Part shown: in pieces, positions 8,932-18,659 of the stretch
Position numbering within the stretch: position 1 is the first letter of the stretch
Layout of the letters: every line of letters begins with the position of its first letter
Assembly: GCF_023544445.1 (NCBI RefSeq)
Contig: NZ_JALPVJ010000008.1
Coordinates: forward strand, 401,512 to 465,511
DNA length: 64,000 nucleotides
Reading direction: 5' to 3'
From: Actinoplanes sp. M2I2
GTDB taxonomy: Bacteria; Actinomycetota; Actinomycetes; Mycobacteriales; Micromonosporaceae
Made by a program: the position numbers and the translations under genes
The notes under the pieces: model-generated
Seen by the model: only the letters and a program-made list of their open reading frames with translations
Told to the model about the DNA's origin: nothing
Database searches by the model: none

Positions 8932-9967
8932 GCGCGTCCCTCTTTCGCAGCGAGCGGGCGATCCGCACCGCGACCAGGCGGTCCGCGCAGATGGCCAGGA
9001 TGATCAGCGCACCGACGATGGCCTGCTGCCAGAACTGGTTGATGTCGAGCACCGCCAGGGCGCTGCCGATCACCGTGAGCAGCAGAGCGCCCAGGGCGGC
9101 GCCCCACACCGAGCCGCTGCCGCCGAAGACCGCCACCCCGCCGACCACCACCGCGGCCACCACGTTGAGCTCGTAGCCGGTGCCGGCGGCCGCGTCGACC
9201 GTGCCGAACCGGGCCGCGTAGAGCACGCCGGCCAGACCGGCCAGCGCGCCACTGAGCACGAACGCGCCGAGCAGGTTGCGGGCGACCTTGATGCCGGCCA
9301 GCTCGGCCGCGGCGGGGCTCGACCCCATCGCGTACAGCTCCCGGCCGACCCGGTAGTTGCGCATCAGGACCGACCCGGCGCCGACCACGATCACCGCGAT
9401 CAGCACCAGCCACGGGATGCCCAGCAGGCTGTCGTTGGCGAAGGTCAGGAAGTGCCGGGGCAACTCGTCGGCGTTGACCTGCGAGCCGCCGGCCCACGAG
9501 TACGTGATGCCGCGATAGATGTAGAGCGTGCCCAGGGTGACCACGAGCGCGGGCACCTTGCCGTAGCGCACCAGCACGCCGTTGATCAGGCCGGCGACCG
9601 CGCCGACGGCCAGGCCGACGAGGATCGCGACGGCCATCGGCAGGCCCGGGTGGTCGCTCATCAGCGTGGCCACGGCGAAGGCGCTGATGCCGAGCACCGA
9701 GCCCACACTCAGGTCGATGTTCCGGGTGATCACCACGACGGCCTGGCCGGTGGCCATGACGGCCAGGATCGCCGTGTTGAGCAGGTTGTCGCGGATGCTC
9801 TGTCCGGAGAGGAACCGGGGATTGTCGATCGCCGTGTACGCGACCAGCAGCGCGAGCGCCAGCACGATGCCGAGCTCACGCGTCTTGAGCAGGTTGCCGA
9901 GACGCTTCGGGGCCGGAGCGCCCAGAGGCGCGTCGGCCGGCGCGGACCGATCAGACGTGACAGTCAC
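8924..9967 (-). CDS. rhaP: Rhamnose ABC transporter permease
   Basis: This 347-aa integral membrane protein is a partner of the permease encoded downstream. It has ITRNIDLSVGSVLGISAFA, the coupling loop GSSPAAAELAGI, and GGVAVFGGSGSVWGAALGAL near the C-terminus. It follows the two-domain ATPase gene after a 28-bp gap, as in described rhamnose importers (RhaSTPQ of rhizobia). Confidence 0.9.
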   Translation of the reverse strand: MTVTSDRSAPADAPLGAPAPKRLGNLLKTRELGIVLALALLVAYTAIDNPRFLSGQSIRDNLLNTAILAVMATGQAVVVITRNIDLSVGSVLGISAFAVATLMSDHPGLPMAVAILVGLAVGAVAGLINGVLVRYGKVPALVVTLGTLYIYRGITYSWAGGSQVNADELPRHFLTFANDSLLGIPWLVLIAVIVVGAGSVLMRNYRVGRELYAMGSSPAAAELAGIKVARNLLGAFVLSGALAGLAGVLYAARFGTVDAAAGTGYELNVVAAVVVGGVAVFGGSGSVWGAALGALLLTVIGSALAVLDINQFWQQAIVGALIILAICADRLVAVRIARSLRKRDAHV

Positions 9968-9995
9968 GCTGAGCCCCCGGTTCCGGTGCGGTCGA

Positions 9996-11564
<1,569 letters not shown>

Positions 11565-11621
11565 GGGCCACCTCCGTCTTCCCCGGTCGTCTTCCCCGGT
11601 GCTGGAATATCGGGCCGTCTT

Positions 11622-11633
11622 TGAAATGTTTCA
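11622..11633. promoter_or_regulatory. Rhamnose-regulon operator at the rhaT promoter
   Basis: The sequence TGAAATGTTTCA is a near-perfect palindrome differing by one base from the perfect site TGAAACGTTTCA at 15234-15245 before the rhaD operon. It begins about 14 bases downstream of the rhaT -10 hexamer, where a bound LacI protein would block initiation. A weaker copy (GGAAACGTTGTG, 11687-11698) lies upstream of the -35. Confidence 0.7.
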
Positions 11634-11647
11634 GTGACAGTACGAGC

Positions 11648-11677
11648 AACGTAGGTGGCGCCGATCACAGCTGTCAA
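11648..11677 (-). promoter_or_regulatory. Promoter of the rhaT-P-Q-S-M-I operon
   Basis: On the minus strand, a perfect -35 TTGACA (11677-11672) is followed after 18 bp by TACGTT (11653-11648), an acceptable -10. It lies about 85-115 bp upstream of the rhaT GTG and between two operator-like sites. Confidence 0.65.
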
Positions 11678-11730
11678 GCGTTGCTCGGAAACGTTGTGGA
11701 AACACCGCCGTCGCTATTCCTGGTGTGCCG

Positions 11731-11753
11731 TAAGATGCGGCTTCAACGTTTCA
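11731..11753 (+). promoter_or_regulatory. -10 element and operator for the rhamnose LacI gene
   Basis: TAAGAT (11731-11736) is a candidate -10. A 10-of-12 match to TGAAACGTTTCA lies at 11742-11753, just downstream of it and 24 bases before the GTG start of the regulator. This suggests autoregulation. No good -35 is visible. Confidence 0.5.
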
Positions 11754-11777
11754 ACGGGGTCGTGCCGGGAGGATGCT

Positions 11778-12812
11778 GTGCTGAACGGCCGGACGCCGTC
11801 CGTGAAGGACGTCGCGGCAGCCGCGGGCGTCTCGCTGGGCACCGTCTCCAACGTGATGAACCGCCCCGAGGTGGTCAGCGCGCGCACCCGGGAAAGAGTC
11901 GAGCGGGCCATGTCCGAGCTCGGCTTCGTCCGCAACGAGTCGGCCCGCCAGCTGCGCGCCGGCACGAGCCGGACCCTGGCGTACGTGATGCTCGACGGCA
12001 CCAACCCGTTCTTCCACGACGTGGCTCAGGGCATCGAGCTCGCCGCCGAGGACGCGGACCTGTCGCTGTTCATCTGCAACAGCAACAGCCGCTCCGCGCG
12101 CGAGGCCGTGCACCTCGACCGCCTGCTGCAGCAACGCGTGCAGGGCATCCTGATCACCCCGGTCGACCCGGCCGCCCCCCACCTCGACGAGCTGACCCGC
12201 CGCGGTGTCCCCATGGTCATCGTCGACCGCGTCCGCGGCGCCGACAGCTGCTGCTCGGTGGCGGTCGACGACGTGCTCGGCGGCCGCATCGCCGTGGAAC
12301 ATCTGGCCGAGCAGGGCCACACCCGGGTCGCGTTCATCGGCGGTCCCGAGTCGCTCGGCCAGGTGCGGGAACGCCTCGCCGGCGCCCGCGAGATCTGGGA
12401 GTCACTCGGCCGCGACCCCGAGGACCTCGTCTATCTGCCCACCGAGGCGCTGACCGTCGCCGAGGGCCGCACGGCCGGCGAGCGCCTGGCCGGGCTGCCC
12501 ACGCGCCGTCGGCCCACCGCCGCCTTCTGCGCCAACGACCTGCTGGCCCTGGGCCTGCTGCAGCAGAGCATCGGCGCCGGCCTGCGCGTCCCCGACGACC
12601 TGGCCATCGTCGGCTTCGACGACATCGAGTTCGCCGCGGCCGCCGCCGTGCCGCTCACCTCGGTACGCCAGCCCCGGCAGGAACTGGGCCGCGCCGCCGC
12701 CCAGCTGGTGCTCGACGAGGCCACCAACCCCGACCACCGCCACCAGCAGTTGCAGTTCACCCCCGAGCTGGTGGCCCGAGCCTCCACCGCAAACCGCGCC
12801 CGCGTGCTCTAG
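11778..12812 (+). CDS. LacI-family regulator of the rhamnose locus
   Basis: This 344-aa repressor has an N-terminal HTH (SVKDVAAAAGVSLGTVSNVMNRPEVVSARTRERV) and a sugar-binding core (TLAYVMLDGTNPFFHDVAQGIE, GILITPVDPAAPHLDEL, GHTRVAFIGGPESLGQVRERLAGARE, DLAIVGFDDIEFA, PLTSVRQPRQELG). The GTG at 11778 is preceded by GGGAGG at 5 bases. It is divergent from rhaT. Four TGAAACGTTTCA-like sites occur here and before the rhaD operon, so it most likely represses both in the absence of rhamnose or a catabolite. A hairpin terminator follows. Confidence 0.92.
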   Translation: MLNGRTPSVKDVAAAAGVSLGTVSNVMNRPEVVSARTRERVERAMSELGFVRNESARQLRAGTSRTLAYVMLDGTNPFFHDVAQGIELAAEDADLSLFICNSNSRSAREAVHLDRLLQQRVQGILITPVDPAAPHLDELTRRGVPMVIVDRVRGADSCCSVAVDDVLGGRIAVEHLAEQGHTRVAFIGGPESLGQVRERLAGAREIWESLGRDPEDLVYLPTEALTVAEGRTAGERLAGLPTRRRPTAAFCANDLLALGLLQQSIGAGLRVPDDLAIVGFDDIEFAAAAAVPLTSVRQPRQELGRAAAQLVLDEATNPDHRHQQLQFTPELVARASTANRARVL

Positions 12813-12826
12813 GCAGCGCTGCATCG

Positions 12827-12850
12827 GGCCCGCCCACTCAAGGGCGGGCC
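12827..12850 (+). terminator. Terminator hairpin after the lacI-type gene
   Basis: GGCCCGCCC (12827-12835) and GGGCGGGCC (12842-12850) form a perfect 9-bp stem with a 6-base loop, 15 bp after the stop of the LacI gene. Confidence 0.75.
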
Positions 12851-12933
12851 GAAAGACACGCCGTTGTCGGGGGAGCGGCCCCGGCTGTCCACAGGAGACG
12901 TCGTGACCGGGGTCACGCTGGGGAAAACGATAA

Positions 12934-12958
12934 GACCGGGCCGTCGGACGGCCCGGTC
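12934..12958 (-). terminator. Terminator hairpin after the roadblock operon
   Basis: GACCGGGCCG (12934-12943) and CGGCCCGGTC (12949-12958) form a 10-bp perfect stem with a 5-base loop, just past the stop (12974) of the minus-strand roadblock operon. On that strand it is followed by TTATCGTTTTCC, a modest T-rich stretch. Confidence 0.75.
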
Positions 12959-12973
12959 GAATGCGCGCGGAGC

Positions 12974-13387
12974 TCAGCCGAAGTAGCCGGAAGGCTCCAC
13001 GGTCTGGATGCGCAGCAGGCCGGCCAGGCGGCCGGTGACCGGGCGGGCCTCCAGGTGCAGGCGGGCGATGTTGAGGCCGCTGTCGCCGATCACCGCCAAC
13101 AGGGCCAGGTCGCCGATCGCGTACACCGCCAGGTAGCCGCCCTGGTTGCGGATCGTCACCTCCTGGAAGGTGCCCTGCTGCAGGGCCGCCCCGCAGGTGC
13201 GGCTGATGCCGTGTGCGCCCGCGGCCAGCGCGGCGATGTCGTGGGGTTCGGGGCCGGCCGCGGTGTCGTGCAGGATCAGCAGGCCGTCGACGCCGGCGAC
13301 GACGCAGCCGCGCACCCCGGTGACCTGGTGCCGCAGCGCGGCGAGCTCGGCTCGGACGGGCTGGTAGGGATCGGAGGAGGATTGCAC
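12974..13387 (-). CDS. Roadblock/LC7-domain protein
   Basis: This 137-aa protein has one roadblock/LC7 fold (AALRHQVTGVRGCVVAGVDGLLILHDT...IGDLALLAVIGDSGLNIARLHLEARPV), the MglB-like fold that in bacteria regulates small Ras-like GTPases or forms scaffold dimers. The GTG at 13387 has AGGAG at 7 bases. It is the last gene of a four-gene operon. No GTPase gene is adjacent, so its partner is unknown. Confidence 0.8.
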   Translation of the reverse strand: MQSSSDPYQPVRAELAALRHQVTGVRGCVVAGVDGLLILHDTAAGPEPHDIAALAAGAHGISRTCGAALQQGTFQEVTIRNQGGYLAVYAIGDLALLAVIGDSGLNIARLHLEARPVTGRLAGLLRIQTVEPSGYFG

Positions 13388-13424
13388 GCTTTCTCCTGGG
13401 GGTGGGAGCCGGCTCACGGAGGGT

Positions 13425-14108
13425 TCAGAGGTGGCGGAGGCCGACCAGCACGCGGTCGAGGACGTCGTCGTCGGTCACGTACGGGCGGCCCAGCAGGCTG
13501 AGCAGGTCGGCCGCCTCGTCGGGTTCGGCCGGGTCGAGGCGGTGCCGCCGGGGCAGGTCGGCGGGTGCGTCATCGGCGTCCGCCGGGTCGAAGCCCGGGG
13601 AGAATCCCGCGGACCGGAAACCCGGTGGGGCCGTGACCGAGGCGCTGAGGTCGACGGTGCCGCCGCCCACGTCGCGGCGGATCAGGTCGAGGTCGAGGGA
13701 GGCGCCGGGGGGCGCCGTCGCGTTGTCGGCGGCCGGGGCCGGTCGGACGATCCGGCCCGCGTACGACTCGATGATCGAGCCGAACTCGCGCCGGGCCATC
13801 GCCAGGTTGGCGCCGGCCCGGCGCAGTGTCAGGTGAGCGACGAGCGGCTCCTCCAGACCCACCAGGCGTACGACGTGGAACGCGTCCGCGCTGGTGAGCA
13901 GGATGTCGCCGAGCTCGTCGGCCCCGTTGCCGTCGAGCAGCACCAGTCCGGCCGATGCCGCGGCGAGCGTGACGGCAGCGGCTGCTTCCTGCTCGGTCGG
14001 CGCGGTCTCACCCGCCCACCACAGCACTTTGGGGCCGTCCGGGTCGAGCAGGGACACCGCGTGGGCGCCGGGGATGCCCAGCGCCTCCGTCAGCGGTGGC
14101 ACGGACAT
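13425..14108 (-). CDS. Divergent roadblock-like protein with acidic/proline-rich C-terminal tail
   Basis: This 227-aa protein is not obviously in a named family. Residues about 20-130 align by eye with the neighbouring roadblock proteins: FHVVRLVGLEEPLVAHLTLRRAGANLAMARREFGSII parallels YHLIRLLQGRGNEAFFLYLALNKSRANLGLARHQLRKIES in the 123-aa protein. I therefore read it as a diverged LC7 fold followed by a disordered Asp/Ala/Pro-rich tail ending in a short helix (DDVLDRVLVGLRHL). The start ATG overlaps the previous stop by ATGA, indicating coupled translation. Confidence 0.65.
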   Translation of the reverse strand: MSVPPLTEALGIPGAHAVSLLDPDGPKVLWWAGETAPTEQEAAAAVTLAAASAGLVLLDGNGADELGDILLTSADAFHVVRLVGLEEPLVAHLTLRRAGANLAMARREFGSIIESYAGRIVRPAPAADNATAPPGASLDLDLIRRDVGGGTVDLSASVTAPPGFRSAGFSPGFDPADADDAPADLPRRHRLDPAEPDEAADLLSLLGRPYVTDDDVLDRVLVGLRHL

Positions 14109-14554
14109 CAGCTGAGGCCGGCGTCCAGCTGCTTCATGACGAGGCGGGCCTGCGTCAGGATCATGCCGGTGTTCGCCGTCTTCCGCGCGATCACGACCGC
14201 GACGATGTCCTGGTTGGCGCTGCGCAGGAACACGTGCACGTAGGAGTCGCTCTGGGCCAGGAACTCCTGGAAGTAGTGCCGGTCGTCGAGCACGCCGTAG
14301 CGGGCCTTGAAGATCTCTTCGATCATCGTGACGTTGCGGCCCTGGAACAGGTCGAACGTGGCCGCGGCGATCAGGTCGAGCACCTCGCCGGGGTGGTCCT
14401 CGAGGGTGTCGGCGGCGAGCAGCATGCCGGTGGACATGTCGACCAGGCCGGCGCCGACGCACTCGGGCACCTGGACCCGGAAGTGCTTGACCGCGTCGCC
14501 GATCAGCTGCGTGGTGCTCCGGATGCCGAGCCCGGTCTCGTCGACGGCCGTCAT
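14108..14554 (-). CDS. Roadblock/LC7-domain protein
   Basis: This 148-aa protein has a roadblock-type fold: VGAGLVDMSTGMLLAADTLEDHPGEVLDLIAAATFDLFQG, YFQEFLAQSDSYVHVFLRSANQDIVAVVIARKTANTGMILTQARL. It overlaps its upstream neighbour (14551-14554) and downstream neighbour by 4 bp each. It could form heterodimers with the two other clear LC7 proteins of the operon. Cellular role unknown. Confidence 0.75.
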   Translation of the reverse strand: MTAVDETGLGIRSTTQLIGDAVKHFRVQVPECVGAGLVDMSTGMLLAADTLEDHPGEVLDLIAAATFDLFQGRNVTMIEEIFKARYGVLDDRHYFQEFLAQSDSYVHVFLRSANQDIVAVVIARKTANTGMILTQARLVMKQLDAGLS

Positions 14555-14922
14555 ACGTCGAGCTCGCTCTCGATCTTGCGCAGCTGGTGCCGGGCCAGGC
14601 CGAGGTTGGCGCGGCTCTTGTTCAGCGCGAGGTAGAGGAAGAACGCCTCGTTGCCGCGGCCCTGGAGCAGGCGGATCAGGTGGTACTGCGAGTCCAGCGT
14701 GATCAGGATGTCCTCGATGCTGTCGGCCAGGCCGAGCATCTCGAGCGTGCGGACCTTGGCCCGGATCACGTCGGTGTTGCCGGCGGCGGCAATGTTCATG
14801 TCCATGTTGAGGCCGCCGCCCATGACACCCAGCGTGAGACCGCTGGTGTAGTCGACGAGCGCCACGCCGATGGCGCCCTCGATGGTCATGGCTTCTTTCA
14901 GCGAAGTCTCGATGTTCGCCAC
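14551..14922 (-). CDS. Roadblock/LC7-domain protein, first gene of operon
   Basis: This 123-aa protein has a roadblock-like fold (GAIGVALVDYTSGLTLGVMGGGLNMDMNIAAAGNTDVIRAKVRTLEMLGLADSIEDILITLDSQYHLIRLL). The GTG start at 14922 is preceded by a strong AGGAGGAG site. The operon is unrelated to rhamnose metabolism yet sits between the rhamnose regulator and the rhaD operon. Confidence 0.78.
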   Translation of the reverse strand: MANIETSLKEAMTIEGAIGVALVDYTSGLTLGVMGGGLNMDMNIAAAGNTDVIRAKVRTLEMLGLADSIEDILITLDSQYHLIRLLQGRGNEAFFLYLALNKSRANLGLARHQLRKIESELDV

Positions 14923-15164
14923 TTAACTCCTCCTTCTCGTGCCGTGACAGACGGTCACGAGGAACGGGGTCGTTCTTGATGTCGGCGCCAACATTGGCAC
15001 GCCCAAGATTGCTTGAACACTGAAGAATGGGCGAATCGGTGCAGGTCAGACCGAAGATCCGCGGCTCGTGAGCAGTTGACCCCTTCAGGGTCGGCCGAAC
15101 GGTGAGGAAGCGGCCGATTCGTCGGATGGACATGATCAAACAGCGAGATCGCCAAGCGACGCAA
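14923..15164. other. Non-coding gap upstream of roadblock operon
   Basis: Part of a 349-bp gap between the divergent roadblock operon and the rhaD operon. Apart from the ribosome site of the roadblock gene and the rhaD promoter/operators at 15165-15245, I see no supported element here. A short minus-strand frame (14955-15164) has non-coding-like composition. Confidence 0.5.
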
Positions 15165-15176
15165 GGCAACGTTTCA
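15165..15176. promoter_or_regulatory. Upstream rhamnose-regulon operator-like site
   Basis: GGCAACGTTTCA matches TGAAACGTTTCA at 10 of 12 positions. It lies 16 bp upstream of the -35 of the rhaD promoter, mirroring the paired-site arrangement at rhaT, which could permit DNA looping. Confidence 0.5.
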
Positions 15177-15191
15177 ATCGACAGACGCTTC

Positions 15192-15245
15192 TTGACCGGG
15201 CCCGCTACCGGCCCGTAATGTGTCGGCAACGTCTGAAACGTTTCA
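15192..15245 (+). promoter_or_regulatory. Promoter and perfect operator of the rhaD-rhaB-lut operon
   Basis: TTGACC (15192-15197) and TAATGT (15216-15221) are spaced by 18 bp. Twelve bases downstream of the -10 lies the perfect 12-bp palindrome TGAAACGTTTCA (15234-15245), a typical LacI-family operator placed over the expected start of transcription, 26 bases before the rhaD ATG. Confidence 0.78.
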
Positions 15246-15271
15246 CGGATCTTACGAGGCCGAAGGACACC

Positions 15272-17302
15272 ATGACGAACCCCGCAGTGCGTGAGCTTCT
15301 GGAGCGCAGCAACCGGCTCGGCGCCGACCCGCGCAACACCAACTACGCCGGGGGGAACACCTCGGCCAAGGGCACCGCGACCGATCCGGTCACCGGCGAG
15401 CCGGCCGACCTGGTGTGGGTCAAGGGGTCCGGCGGTGACCTCGGCACCCTGACCGAGCGGGGTCTCGCGGTGCTCCGGCTCGACCGGCTGCGGGCGCTGA
15501 CCCGCACCTACCCGGGCGTCGACCGGGAGGACGAGATGGTCGCCGCCTTCGACTACTGCCTGCACGGCCGGGGTGGCGCGGCTCCGTCGATCGACACCGC
15601 CATGCACGGGCTCGTCGACGCTCCGCACGTCGATCACCTGCACCCCGACTCGGGCATCGCGATCGCCACCGCGGCCGACGGCCCGGCGCTGACCAAAGAG
15701 ATCTTCGGCGACCGGGTGCTGTGGGTGCCGTGGCGCCGTCCCGGTTTCCAGCTCGGCCTCGACATCGCCGCCGTGCACAAGGCCAACCCGCAGGCCATCG
15801 GCGTCATCCTCGGCGGTCACGGCATCACCGCGTGGGGCGCCACCAGCGAGGAGTGCGAGCGCAACTCGCTCGAGATCATCGAGACGGCCGCGGCCTATCT
15901 CGCTGAGAAGGGCCGCAGGAACCCGTTCGGCGACCAGGTCCACGAAACGCTGCCCGCGGACCGGCGCGAGGAGCGCGCCGCCGCGCTCTTCCCGGTGCTG
16001 CGCGGCCTGGCCTCGACCGACCGCGCGCAGGTCGGCCACTTCACCGGCTCCGACGTCGTCCTCGACTTCGTCAACAGCGCCCGCCTCGGCGAGCTGGCAG
16101 CTCTGGGCACCTCCTGCCCCGACCACTTCCTGCGCACCAAGGTCAAGCCGATGGTGCTCGACACCGCGCCGGACGCCCCGCTCGACGAGGTCGTCGCCCG
16201 CGCGAAGGAACTGCACGAGGCGTACCGCCAGGACTACCGCGCCTACTACGACCGGCACGCCACGGCCGACAGCCCGGCGATCCGGGGCGCCGACCCGGCC
16301 ATCGTGCTGGTGCCCGGCGTCGGCATGTTCTCGTTCGGCGCCAACAAGCAGACGGCTCGCGTCGCCGGCGAGTTCTACGTCAACGCCATCAACGTGATGC
16401 GCGGCGCCGAATCCGTGTCGACGTACGCGCCGATCGACGAGGCCGAGAAGTTCCGCATCGAGTACTGGGCGCTCGAGGAGGCCAAGCTTCAGCGGATGCC
16501 CAAGCCCAAGCCGCTGGCCACCCGCATCGCCTATGTCACCGGCGGCGGCTCGGGCATCGGCCGGGCGATCGCGCTGCGGCTGGCGGCCGAGGGCGCCTGC
16601 GTGATCGTGGCCGACCGCGACGGGGAGGCGGCCGAGAGGACCGCCGCCGAGATCGGCGGGCCGGACGTCGCCCTGGCCACGACGGTCGACGTCACGAGCG
16701 CCGACGCGATCGTCGCGTCGCTGCGTCAGGCGGTGCTCGCCTTCGGCGGTGTCGACCTGGTGGTCAACAACGCCGGGCTCTCCATCTCCAAGCCGCTGCT
16801 CGAGACCACCGAGCAGGACTGGGACCGGCAGCACGACGTGATGGCCAAGGGCTCGTTCCTGGTCTCGCGTGAGACGGCCCGCATCCTCGTGGCGCAGGGG
16901 CTGGGCGGCGACATCATCTACATCTCCAGCAAGAATTCGATCTTCGCCGGGCCCAACAACGTCGCCTACGGCGCCACCAAGGCCGACCAGGCCCACCAGG
17001 TGCGCCTGCTCGCCGCCGAGCTGGGCGCCCACGGCGTACGAGTCAACGGGATCAACCCCGACGGCGTCGTCCGCGGCTCGGGCATCTTCGCGGGCGGCTG
17101 GGGCGCCCAGCGCGCCGCGGTCTACGGCGTGCCCGAGGAGAAGCTGGGCGAGTACTACGCCCAGCGCACCCTGCTCAAGCGTGAGGTGCTGCCCGAGCAC
17201 GTGGCCAACGCCGTGTTCGCGCTGACCGGGGGCGACTTGACCCACACGACGGGCCTGCACGTCCCGGTCGATGCCGGCGTGGCCGCCGCCTTCCTGCGAT
17301 GA
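15272..17302 (+). CDS. rhaD: Bifunctional rhamnulose-1-phosphate aldolase / short-chain alcohol dehydrogenase
   Basis: This 676-aa fusion catalyses two steps. The N-terminal class II aldolase (about residues 1-410) splits L-rhamnulose-1-P into DHAP and L-lactaldehyde; HVDHLHPDSGIA carries metal-binding His residues and NYAGGNTSAKG the phosphate site. The C-terminal SDR domain (about 425-676) has TGGGSGIG, NNAGLSISKP, the catalytic Ser region ISSKNSIF and YGATK, and should oxidise lactaldehyde to L-lactate with NAD. This is the known RhaD/RhaE-type fusion, about 680 aa in relatives. GAAGGA precedes the ATG. The lutABC genes downstream fit lactate as the product. Confidence 0.92.
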   Translation: MTNPAVRELLERSNRLGADPRNTNYAGGNTSAKGTATDPVTGEPADLVWVKGSGGDLGTLTERGLAVLRLDRLRALTRTYPGVDREDEMVAAFDYCLHGRGGAAPSIDTAMHGLVDAPHVDHLHPDSGIAIATAADGPALTKEIFGDRVLWVPWRRPGFQLGLDIAAVHKANPQAIGVILGGHGITAWGATSEECERNSLEIIETAAAYLAEKGRRNPFGDQVHETLPADRREERAAALFPVLRGLASTDRAQVGHFTGSDVVLDFVNSARLGELAALGTSCPDHFLRTKVKPMVLDTAPDAPLDEVVARAKELHEAYRQDYRAYYDRHATADSPAIRGADPAIVLVPGVGMFSFGANKQTARVAGEFYVNAINVMRGAESVSTYAPIDEAEKFRIEYWALEEAKLQRMPKPKPLATRIAYVTGGGSGIGRAIALRLAAEGACVIVADRDGEAAERTAAEIGGPDVALATTVDVTSADAIVASLRQAVLAFGGVDLVVNNAGLSISKPLLETTEQDWDRQHDVMAKGSFLVSRETARILVAQGLGGDIIYISSKNSIFAGPNNVAYGATKADQAHQVRLLAAELGAHGVRVNGINPDGVVRGSGIFAGGWGAQRAAVYGVPEEKLGEYYAQRTLLKREVLPEHVANAVFALTGGDLTHTTGLHVPVDAGVAAAFLR

Positions 17303-17312
17303 CGGCGCCGCG

Positions 17313-18653
17313 ATGACGTCCTTCGCCGCGGTCGACCTGGGCGCGTCCAGCGGGCGCGTCATGGTCGGCGACTTCGCCGGCGGCGCGGTCACGCTGACCG
17401 AGACGCACCGGTTCGCCAACGAGCCGGTGCGCATCGGCGGCACCCTGCACTGGGACATCCTCGGGCTCTATCGCGGCGTCCTCGAGGGACTGGCCCAGGC
17501 CGGTCCGGTCGACAGCATCGGCATCGACTCGTGGGCGGTCGACTACGGCCTGCTCGACGCGTCCGGCGCGCTGCTCGGCAACCCGGTGCACTACCGCGAC
17601 GGCCGCACCGACAGCGTGCGCCTGGACCTCGGCGACGAGAAGCTGTACGAGATCACCGGCCTGCAGAAACTGCCGTTCAACACCATCTATCAGCTCGCCG
17701 CCGCGCGCGGCACGCCGCAGTTCGAAGCGGCCCAGCAGATGCTGCTCATCCCCGATCTGCTGGCCTACTGGCTGACCGGCGAGATCGGCGCCGAATACAC
17801 CAACGCGTCGACGACCGGCTTGCTCGACGTGCGCACCCGGGACTGGTCGGCCCCGCTGATCGCCGAGCTCGGCCTGCGGCCCTCGCTCCTGCCGCCGGTC
17901 CGGTCGCCCGGGTCGGTGATCGGGGACTTCCGGGGTACGAGCGTCGTGGCCGTCGGGTCGCACGACACGGCCTCCGCGGTGGTGGGCGTGCCGGCGGCGG
18001 GCGAGCATTTCGCGTACATCTCCTGCGGCACCTGGTCCCTGGTCGGTGTGGAGCTGCCCGGGCCGGTGCTCAGCGCCGAGTCGCGGGCGGCCAACTTCAC
18101 CAACGAGGGCGGGGTCGACTGCACGATCCGCTACCTGCGCAACGTGATGGGGCTCTGGCCGCTGCAGGAGTGCATGCGCGAGTGGGGTTCGCCGGACATC
18201 ACCGAGCTCCTGCGGCGAGCGTCGCGCGAGCCGTTCACGGCCGTGGTGGACCTCGACGACCCGGTCTTCCTCCCGCCGGGCGACATGGTCCGGCGGCTCA
18301 CCAAGGCGGCCGGGCTGCCGGTCGACGCGAGTCCGGCCGTCCTGACCCGCTGCATTGTGGACAGTCTGGCGTCGGCTCATCGCAAGGCCGTCGAGCAGGC
18401 CCAGGAGCTGTCCGGGCGGCACGTCGACGCGGTGCACATCGTCGGGGGCGGCGCCCGTAACGAGTTGCTCTGCCAGCTCACCGCGGACGCCTGCGGGCTG
18501 CCCGTGCTGGCCGGCCCGGTCGAGGCCACGGCGCTGGGCAACCTGCTGGTCCAGGCCCGGACGGCCGGGGTGATCGGCGGCGACCTGGCAGCGCTGCGCT
18601 CCGTTCTGCGCGACACTCAGCGGGTCATCCGGTACGACCCCGTAGGGAGGTAA
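17313..18653 (+). CDS. rhaB: Rhamnulokinase
   Basis: This 446-aa FGGY-family kinase phosphorylates L-rhamnulose at O1 using ATP. Motifs include AAVDLGASSGRVMVGDF (phosphate 1), IDSWAVDYGLLD, KLPFNTIYQL, AVGSHDTASAVVGVPA, YISCGTWSLVGVELPGPV and VHIVGGGARNELLCQLTADA. The ATG at 17313 sits 10 bp after the rhaD stop; an upstream in-frame ATG (17271) overlaps rhaD and would add unmatched sequence. Its product is the substrate of the aldolase encoded just upstream. Confidence 0.93.
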   Translation: MTSFAAVDLGASSGRVMVGDFAGGAVTLTETHRFANEPVRIGGTLHWDILGLYRGVLEGLAQAGPVDSIGIDSWAVDYGLLDASGALLGNPVHYRDGRTDSVRLDLGDEKLYEITGLQKLPFNTIYQLAAARGTPQFEAAQQMLLIPDLLAYWLTGEIGAEYTNASTTGLLDVRTRDWSAPLIAELGLRPSLLPPVRSPGSVIGDFRGTSVVAVGSHDTASAVVGVPAAGEHFAYISCGTWSLVGVELPGPVLSAESRAANFTNEGGVDCTIRYLRNVMGLWPLQECMREWGSPDITELLRRASREPFTAVVDLDDPVFLPPGDMVRRLTKAAGLPVDASPAVLTRCIVDSLASAHRKAVEQAQELSGRHVDAVHIVGGGARNELLCQLTADACGLPVLAGPVEATALGNLLVQARTAGVIGGDLAALRSVLRDTQRVIRYDPVGR

Positions 18654-18659
18654 CCGGGA

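Noticed and set aside
14955..15164. 69-codon minus-strand frame before the roadblock operon
   Set aside because: No ribosome site, unusual composition and it overlaps operator and promoter sequences of rhaD.
14108..17458. 1116-codon minus-strand frame
   Set aside because: Only its last 149 codons (the roadblock protein) are real; the rest is antisense to rhaD.
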